This document shows positions 31,580 through 36,746 of a DNA stretch of 36,746 nt, piece after piece (within the stretch, counting starts at the first letter, position 1; each line of letters starts with the position of its first letter). The translations under genes were made by a program, and so were the position numbers. The stretch lies in NCBI GenBank assembly GCA_903889655.1, contig CAISYL010000247.1, positions 1 to 36,746 on the forward strand, read 5' to 3'. Source of the stretch: an uncultured Alphaproteobacteria bacterium (GTDB lineage: Bacteria; Pseudomonadota; Alphaproteobacteria; Parvibaculales; Parvibaculaceae). A model generated the notes under the pieces. That model was given only the letters and a program-made list of their open reading frames with translations, was not told where the DNA came from and made no database searches.

Positions 31580-34500
31580 CGCGCGCCAGTGCTTCGATCA
31601 TTTTGTTGTACCCCTCGATGTCGCAATCCTCCGCGAAGCGCCGGAGATAACCCAGCGTCACCGCCGTGTCCGGCTCCGCTGCGCCGATCTCGTCCAGCTT
31701 CGTCAGGATGCCGCGTATATGGCCTATCTCGCCCATATGCTTCAGGCTTGCAAGGTAGAAAGCGGAGGGAATTTTCTCGGGGGTGAGAGCGCCGGACACG
31801 ATGTCGATCGGCATGGGGCGTTCCGGCAGCTGCTCGATCCACTTCACGTCCATCAAAGTCTTCAACGTCTCCTGGAGGACCGAAAGACGAAGCGGCTTCA
31901 TGAGATAGGCGTCGTGGTCTTCGGCGGCGAGAACGCGCTGACTTTCATGTCGAGGGTCGGCGGATATGATGATGATGGGGATGCGGCGACGGGCGGCTTC
32001 GCGCAGCCGGCGCGCCGTTTCCCAGCCGTCCATTCCGGGCATGGAAATGTCCAGTAACACGGCGTCCGGATCGGCGCGTCTTGCCTTGTCGAGGCATTCC
32101 ATTCCGGTATGGGCTATCAGCACGGTGAAGCCGAGGCTCGAGAGTGCGTCATTGACAAAGGAGATGTGGCCGGGATCGTCGTCGACGACCAGTATGGTCT
32201 TGCGCGACCCTTCATATCCGACGACCGGGGTGCGCGTGACATTGCGCATGTGCCGCGACGCCGGCACCGATGCAAGCATGAGCCTGACGCTGAAGCAGCT
32301 TCCGGCTCCCGGTGTGCTCCTGACGGTGATCTCTCCGCCCATGGCTTCGGTCAGCAGTCTCGTGATCGTCAGGCCCAATCCGGTGCCGCGTTTGGCGGGA
32401 TGGCTCGGTGTTTCTATGCGCTCGAACGGCCTGAAAATGCGCTCGATGTCCTCGGACGAAATTCCGATGCCGGTGTCTTCGATATCGAAACGCGCGACTT
32501 CGCTCGCATAGCTGATGCGCAGCGTGACGCTGCCCTCCTTGGTACTGCGAATGGCGTTCTGCAGGAGATTGATGAGTATCTGCCCAAGGCGCTTGCCGTC
32601 GGTGTAGACGGCATCGGGAAGGTTCGGCGGCGCGGCGAAGATGAAGTCGAGCCCGCTTTCCTTCGCCTGAAGGCTGAACATATCGACGATCTGGTCGAGG
32701 AAATCATTGAGACGCACCTCGTCGCGAAAGATCTGCAGACGTCCCGCCTCGATCATCGAGATGTCGAGAAGGCCGTCGACGAGGCTCGACAGGTGATCGG
32801 CGCTACGCCGGATGACCCGGACGCTATGCTTGAAATGCGGTGCAACCGCGTTGTTGGTCTCGAGCAACTGTGCATAGCCGAGCACCGCATTCAGCGGCGT
32901 TCGAAGCTCGTGGCTGATGCCCTGTATATATTTACTCTTGGCAAGGCTGCCGGCATCGGCGGCTTCCTTCGCCTTTTGCAATTCGAGGTCCGTCTGTTGA
33001 TGCGCCTCGATCTCTTGCATCAGCATGTTCGTCTGCTGCCTGGTTTCGGCGCGCGCGACGCGGCTGCTCTCGCTGGCGAGAAGGAAAGGCCACACGACGA
33101 TCGCGATGACGACGACCATGACGAAGAAGACGTTATAGAGCGTGCTCGCAACGGCGGGCTGGAGCGTTCCGGTCAGGCTCGCCATATGCACATAGATGAT
33201 CGCGAGGAGCATCGCAGCGGCGCAGCTACAGAGAAGTACGAGGCCGAGATATTTGACCAGTTGCCGGTCGAGATAGCGGGCGAGGAGGGGCGGAAGGGCG
33301 AAGTTGAGAAGATTGCTCCATTGTTCGGAAAGTCTTGCGCCCTCCCTGCAGAGGTCGCTGCAACGAACGTCGAGAGAGCAACAGAGCGAACAGATCGGAC
33401 CGGAATAGAAAGGGCACTGCGCCATGTCTTCCGGCTCGAAATGATGCTCGCAGATACAGCACTGTATTTCTTGCGCCTCACCGGCAGTCGATTGTCTCGA
33501 AGGCGGCCGGACGAAATAAAAACGTCCCTTGGTCAGAAAAGCGAGGGCGGGAACCGTTGTGAAGGCGACGCCGAGCGCGACGAATGGCGCGAGGCCATGA
33601 TAGGCGGCACCGAACACGCCGGCATAAGTGGCGATCGCGGCGATCGAGGCGAGCAGCATCCCGCCGACGCCGACGGGATTGACGTCGTAGAGATAGGCTC
33701 GCTTGAACTCGATATGACGCGGGCTGAGACCGAAGGATTTGTTGATGGCCAGGTCGGCGGCGATCGCGCCCATCCATGCGACGGGAATGTTGGAATAGAG
33801 ACCGAGCGTGCGCTCAAGCGTCTCGTAGATGCCGAGTTCCATCAGGAGCCAGGCCAGCGTGACGTTGAAGACGACCCAGACGACGCGGCCGGGATGATTG
33901 TGCGTCAGGCGTGAGAAGAAGTTCGACCAGGCAAGAGAGCCGGCATAGGCGTTCGTCACGTTGATCTTCAATTGCGAGACGACGACGAAAATACCGGTGA
34001 TCGCAATGGCGGCATCGGAGTTGTGAAGAACGTGCTGAAAGGCGAAGAGATACATCTGGGCCGGCTGGGCGGCATCGGACGACGACATCCCGGCTTTCAA
34101 CAACAGGACGGCAAGGAAAGAGCCGACCAGCATCTTGACGATGCCGGGTACGATCCACCCCGGTCCGGCGCAGATGAGCGCGGTCCACCACTGCCAGCGA
34201 CGGCCTTTCCGTTGTCTCGGCAGAAAGCGAAGATAGTCGACCTGTTCCGCATTCTGGGGCACCAGCGCGAAGACGACCGAAGCGGCGGCGCCGAACAGCA
34301 TGAAATCGAAGTGACCGTCCGCAGGCCCGAGCGTGCCTGTGAAATCGCGCCACTGGCCGGCAGAGAGAAGCCCCTGCGAACCGATATAGACCAGCGGAAT
34401 CAGTTGAAGGCCCAGCCAGATGAACTGCGTCCAGAACTGAAATCGACTTAGAAACGTGAATCCGTAGGTGACGAGCGGAATGACGATCAGGGCACTGAAC

Positions 34501-34964
34501 AGATATCCGAGCCCGAGGGGCAGCCCGAAACACAGCTCCGCCGCATGCGCCATGATGGCGGCCTCGAGGGCAAAGAATATGAAGGTGAACGAGGCGTAGA
34601 TCAGCGAGGTGATGGTGGAGCCGATATACCCGAAGCCTGCGCCACGCGTCAGAAGGTCGATGTCGACGCCATACTTCGCGGCGTAATAGCTGACCGGCAT
34701 TCCCAGTGCGAAGATGATTGCGCCGACGACGAGAATGGCCGCGGCCGCGTTGGTGAAGCCATATCGAAGCGTGATGGTTGCGCCGATCGCCTCGAGGACG
34801 AGGAAGGAAACCGTGCCGAGTGCGGTATTCGCGACACGGACGGTCGACCATTTGCGGGCCTTGGTCGCCGTGAAGCGGAGGGCATAGTCCTCCATCGTTT
34901 CATTCGCGACCCACTGATTGTACTGCCTCCGCTCGCGGAGAATTGTCTGCCGACCCACACTCAT
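31569..34964 (-). CDS. NCS1 transporter-fused hybrid histidine kinase/response regulator
   Basis: A 1131-residue membrane sensor. Residues about 25-485 are a complete NCS1 nucleobase/cation symporter-like domain with about 12 helices (NTALGTVSFLVLEAIGATITL, then AKYGVDIDLLTRGAGFGYIGS). Residues 501-539 form a cytosolic Cys-rich cluster: Cys502, 503, 505, 517, 525, 528, 529, 535 and 539, plus His507/508. Two more helices (about 570-595 and 608-630) and a coiled coil precede the kinase: H-box ISHELRTPLNA (His685), N-box LLQNAIRS (Asn803), DTGIGIS and GTGLGL. The receiver (921-1035) has phospho-acceptor Asp972. A helical tail ends the protein. CbrA, an SLC5 transporter-kinase fusion, is an analogue. 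The context suggests sensing of urea, an amide or another nitrogenous solute. The cognate regulator gene overlaps by 11 bp. Confidence 0.95.
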   Translation of the reverse strand: MSVGRQTILRERRQYNQWVANETMEDYALRFTATKARKWSTVRVANTALGTVSFLVLEAIGATITLRYGFTNAAAAILVVGAIIFALGMPVSYYAAKYGVDIDLLTRGAGFGYIGSTITSLIYASFTFIFFALEAAIMAHAAELCFGLPLGLGYLFSALIVIPLVTYGFTFLSRFQFWTQFIWLGLQLIPLVYIGSQGLLSAGQWRDFTGTLGPADGHFDFMLFGAAASVVFALVPQNAEQVDYLRFLPRQRKGRRWQWWTALICAGPGWIVPGIVKMLVGSFLAVLLLKAGMSSSDAAQPAQMYLFAFQHVLHNSDAAIAITGIFVVVSQLKINVTNAYAGSLAWSNFFSRLTHNHPGRVVWVVFNVTLAWLLMELGIYETLERTLGLYSNIPVAWMGAIAADLAINKSFGLSPRHIEFKRAYLYDVNPVGVGGMLLASIAAIATYAGVFGAAYHGLAPFVALGVAFTTVPALAFLTKGRFYFVRPPSRQSTAGEAQEIQCCICEHHFEPEDMAQCPFYSGPICSLCCSLDVRCSDLCREGARLSEQWSNLLNFALPPLLARYLDRQLVKYLGLVLLCSCAAAMLLAIIYVHMASLTGTLQPAVASTLYNVFFVMVVVIAIVVWPFLLASESSRVARAETRQQTNMLMQEIEAHQQTDLELQKAKEAADAGSLAKSKYIQGISHELRTPLNAVLGYAQLLETNNAVAPHFKHSVRVIRRSADHLSSLVDGLLDISMIEAGRLQIFRDEVRLNDFLDQIVDMFSLQAKESGLDFIFAAPPNLPDAVYTDGKRLGQILINLLQNAIRSTKEGSVTLRISYASEVARFDIEDTGIGISSEDIERIFRPFERIETPSHPAKRGTGLGLTITRLLTEAMGGEITVRSTPGAGSCFSVRLMLASVPASRHMRNVTRTPVVGYEGSRKTILVVDDDPGHISFVNDALSSLGFTVLIAHTGMECLDKARRADPDAVLLDISMPGMDGWETARRLREAARRRIPIIIISADPRHESQRVLAAEDHDAYLMKPLRLSVLQETLKTLMDVKWIEQLPERPMPIDIVSGALTPEKIPSAFYLASLKHMGEIGHIRGILTKLDEIGAAEPDTAVTLGYLRRFAEDCDIEGYNKMIEALARDEV

Positions 34965-35140
34965 CGATGAACCCCGTCCTCTCGCTTACAGCTTAAGCGC
35001 TGTTTTTTGCAATGCACAAGGGATCACGCGTCCATCTGTTGCTCTGGCGATGTTCGGCGAGTGTGGCGGAAAAGCTTCTCCTAGATTAGTGAAGCAATAT
35101 CAAACACTTATTTTTGTTATCAACAGGAGCGGCCCCCGAA

Positions 35141-35160
35141 TGACGTAGAGGCCTACGTCA
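35141..35160. promoter_or_regulatory. 20-bp dyad, candidate response-regulator operator
   Basis: TGACGTAG (35141-35148) and CTACGTCA (35153-35160) are perfect inverted repeats with a 4-bp AGGC spacer. The site lies 122 bp before the porin start and between divergent genes controlled, most likely, by the adjacent LuxR-type regulator. NarL/LuxR-type dimers bind short inverted heptamers of this sort. It has no T-run and is not a terminator. Confidence 0.55.
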
Positions 35161-35223
35161 AAACGCGTATGGCTGCACTGCACAAATCCCCCGACCGTCG
35201 ACCCCGTCAAGAGTTCACGTCTT

Positions 35224-35257
35224 CGGACGAAACGCACCGGGCAGGGCGTTTCGTCCG
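35224..35257 (+). repeat. Strong 12-bp-stem hairpin in the porin leader
   Basis: CGGACGAAACGC (35224-35235) and GCGTTTCGTCCG (35246-35257) are perfectly complementary around a 10-nt loop (ACCGGGCAGG). The element ends 24 bp before the porin ATG. There is no T-run on either side, so it is not a standard terminator. It could stabilise the mRNA 5' end, control access to the ribosome binding site, or act as a DNA operator. No known riboswitch class is recognised. Confidence 0.6.
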
Positions 35258-35281
35258 CCACAAAAATATGGGGGTTTCAAT

Positions 35282-36091
35282 ATGCGTCATATTTCCAAAG
35301 CGAAGCTGCTTGTCGCGACCGCCACGGCCGCCCTGCTGTCGAGCGGCGTCGGGGCTTTCGCCGCCGACAAGGTCTCGGGCGATGTCGGGGTCAGCTACAA
35401 CTCGCATTTCGTGTCATACGGCTCCGACGTCTGGGGCGGCGGAAACGACTTCTTCGGCGATGAGTCCACCACCTTCGTCTACGGCGATCTGGTGATCAAG
35501 CCGACCGAAGCGTCGTCCGTCTTCCTCAATGTCTGGACCGACAACAACGACAACACCACGAGCAGGATCGGCGGCCATCTGCAGGAAGTCGACCTCAATG
35601 TCGGTGGCAGCTACAAGATCGGCATGGTGACGCTGGGCGCGGCCTATGGCTCGTGGAACTACGCCGGCGGCGCCGAAGAGAGCGTCGAAGGATCGATCGC
35701 GCTCGACGATTCGAGCTTCATGCCCTTCACGCTGTCGCCGAAACTGACCTACCACCAGCGCACGGGCACCAACGAAGGTACGACGCAGGGTTACGGCGCC
35801 GTCATCATCGCCGGCGTGTCACATTCCTTCGCGCTCGGCAGCGACGGCATTTCGCTGACCTTCCCGATCAATGTCGCCTTCTTCACCGACAATTTCGGTG
35901 CCGATAGCGGCTATGCCTATACCTCCGCTGGCGCTTCGCTCGGCGTGCCGCTGAGCTTCATCTCGCCGGACTTCGGCGCATGGTCGCTCAGCGCCGGCCT
36001 CACCGGCTACTTCACGCAGCACGACGCGCTGCCGGGCAACCCTGCCGAGAATTTCCTGACCGGTTCAATCGGCCTGCAGGTCGCCTTCTGA
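35282..36091 (+). CDS. Putative outer-membrane beta-barrel / porin-like protein
   Basis: A 269-residue exported protein. The Sec signal peptide (MRHISKAKLLVATATAALLS) is cleaved after Ala27 or Ala28 (GAFA/AD). The mature part is rich in Gly, Ser and alternating aromatic residues, consistent with an 8-12-strand barrel: VSGDVGVSYNSHFVSYGSDVWG at the start, repeated amphipathic strands, and a final GSIGLQVAF with terminal Phe, the outer-membrane insertion signal. The exact family is not certain. Position before urtA is reminiscent of fmdC, the porin of the Methylophilus amide/urea uptake locus, so diffusion of urea or amides is a fair guess. Its leader holds a strong hairpin. Only 44 bp, without a terminator, separate it from urtA. 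Confidence 0.8.
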   Translation: MRHISKAKLLVATATAALLSSGVGAFAADKVSGDVGVSYNSHFVSYGSDVWGGGNDFFGDESTTFVYGDLVIKPTEASSVFLNVWTDNNDNTTSRIGGHLQEVDLNVGGSYKIGMVTLGAAYGSWNYAGGAEESVEGSIALDDSSFMPFTLSPKLTYHQRTGTNEGTTQGYGAVIIAGVSHSFALGSDGISLTFPINVAFFTDNFGADSGYAYTSAGASLGVPLSFISPDFGAWSLSAGLTGYFTQHDALPGNPAENFLTGSIGLQVAF

Positions 36092-36135
36092 GCGCCACGT
36101 AACCGTTTCCTTCCATCTCCAACGGAGAGAATTTC

Positions 36136-36746
36136 ATGAAACTACTGAAAAGCGCATTGGCGGGCGCGATCATGCTGGCGACAGCGACGTCTGCCGCACA
36201 TGCCGAAGACACCATCAAGGTCGGCATCCTGCATTCGCTGTCCGGCACCATGGCGATCAGCGAAACGACGCTGAAGGACGCCATGCTCATGCTGATTGCG
36301 GAGCAGAACAAGAAGGGCGGCCTGCTCGGCAAGAAGCTTGAGCCGGTCGTCGTCGATCCGGCCTCGAACTGGCCGCTCTTTGCGGAAAAGGCGCGCGAAC
36401 TTCTCGCCGTCGACAAGGTGGCCGCGATCTTCGGTTGCTGGACCTCGGTGTCGCGCAAATCGGTTCTTCCGGTCATGGAAGAACTCGACGGCATCCTCTT
36501 CTATCCGGTTCAATATGAAGGCGAAGAGAGCTCGCGCAACGTGTTCTATACCGGTGCGGCGCCGAACCAGCAGGCCATTCCCGCGGTCGACTATCTGATG
36601 AAGGAAGAGAAGGTCAAGCGCTGGGTGCTCGCAGGTACCGACTACGTCTATCCGCGCACGACCAACAAGATCCTCGAAGCCTACTTGAAGTCGAAGGGCG
36701 TCAAGCAGGAAGACATCATGATCAACTACACCCCGTTCGGTCATAG
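36136..36746 (+). CDS. urtA: Urea ABC transporter substrate-binding protein UrtA (partial, 3' end cut)
   Basis: The first 203 residues of a periplasmic binding protein run off the window end. The signal peptide ends [10 protein letters not shown] (cleavage after Ala23). The mature start [30 protein letters not shown] and the later [45 protein letters not shown] and [13 protein letters not shown] are characteristic of UrtA/FmdD, the high-affinity urea/short-chain amide binding protein. It would deliver urea to UrtBCDE, expected just beyond the window. CGGAGAG about 8 bp before the ATG is a good ribosome binding site. Placement after a porin gene, divergent from a transporter-like sensor kinase, suggests nitrogen-responsive control. 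Confidence 0.93.
   Translation, partial: MKLLKSALAGAIMLATATSAAHAEDTIKVGILHSLSGTMAISETTLKDAMLMLIAEQNKKGGLLGKKLEPVVVDPASNWPLFAEKARELLAVDKVAAIFGCWTSVSRKSVLPVMEELDGILFYPVQYEGEESSRNVFYTGAAPNQQAIPAVDYLMKEEKVKRWVLAGTDYVYPRTTNKILEAYLKSKGVKQEDIMINYTPFGH

Larger units (their letters stand above)
34965..35281. promoter_or_regulatory. Divergent control region, sensor kinase / porin-urt genes
   Basis: A 317-bp gap without a gene. It contains ACAGC-TTAAGC-GCTGT (34988-35003), an AT-rich tract (about 35090-35122), a 20-bp dyad at 35141-35160, and a strong hairpin at 35224-35257 just before the porin start. GGGGGT at about 35270-35275 is the likely ribosome binding site of the porin gene. I did not find a convincing -35/-10 pair or a correctly spaced sigma-54 site on either strand. 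Confidence 0.55.

Noticed and set aside
35224-35257. Guanidine (mini-ykkC) riboswitch or Rho-independent terminator
   Set aside because: There is only one hairpin, with a loop unlike ACGR, and no T-run follows on either strand.
36142-36744. A 200-codon open frame antisense to urtA
   Set aside because: A shadow frame opposite a clearly recognisable UrtA signal peptide and binding-protein domain.
1-36746. CRISPR arrays, insertion sequences, tRNA or rRNA genes
   Set aside because: No repeated spacer structure, transposase, terminal inverted repeats or RNA-gene signatures were seen by eye.

Overview
This is a GC-rich window whose gene content suggests an alphaproteobacterium, probably a metabolically versatile member of the Hyphomicrobiales or a relative. 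That placement is an inference from family types (tandem ExbD, a NodT-type outer-membrane factor, an Atu-like cluster, an NCS1-fused sensor kinase beside urtA); no rRNA or tRNA gene is present to fix it. Genes are tightly packed, and many neighbours overlap by ATGA or TGATG.

Layout. (1) 1-1229: the tail of one ExbD gene, a second complete ExbD gene (TonB energy transduction), then a hemerythrin-like protein. (2) 1305-8224: a LysR regulator divergent from a three-gene RND efflux operon (permease, adaptor, outer-membrane lipoprotein). (3) 8221-19326: an accessory catabolic locus. A LysR gene (10616-11542) followed by Rieske and 2OG-Fe(II) oxygenase genes runs leftwards. A nine-gene operon runs rightwards: NMT1/SsuA-type ABC importer (3 genes), two SDRs, a creatininase, a DUF1989 protein, a DDAH/arginine-deiminase-fold enzyme and an M20 N-carbamoyl-amino-acid hydrolase. 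The last four enzymes can be ordered into a ring-opening, deimination and decarbamoylation route for a cyclic guanidine such as creatinine or a relative. I regard this as the most interesting system here.

(4) 19333-29815 (minus): an acyl-CoA catabolic operon read as atuA-like, acyl-CoA carboxylase beta, enoyl-CoA hydratase, biotin-containing carboxylase alpha, GST and three acyl-CoA dehydrogenases. A divergent TetR gene (29996-30640) shares the control region. It resembles the acyclic-terpene (citronellol/geraniol; Atu) pathway of pseudomonads. The carboxyltransferase carries Gly residues where methylcrotonyl-CoA carboxylase has a bulky Phe, and two adjacent dehydrogenases look like partners of a hetero-oligomer.

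(5) 30662-36746: a two-component system whose kinase is an NCS1-family transporter fused to a Cys-rich segment, a histidine kinase and a receiver. It is followed by its LuxR-type response regulator. Divergently lie an outer-membrane porin-like protein and the start of urtA (urea ABC transporter binding protein). The 317-bp control region holds a 20-bp dyad and a separate 12-bp-stem hairpin just before the porin start. The arrangement suggests transporter-coupled sensing of urea or a related nitrogen compound that controls outer- and inner-membrane uptake.
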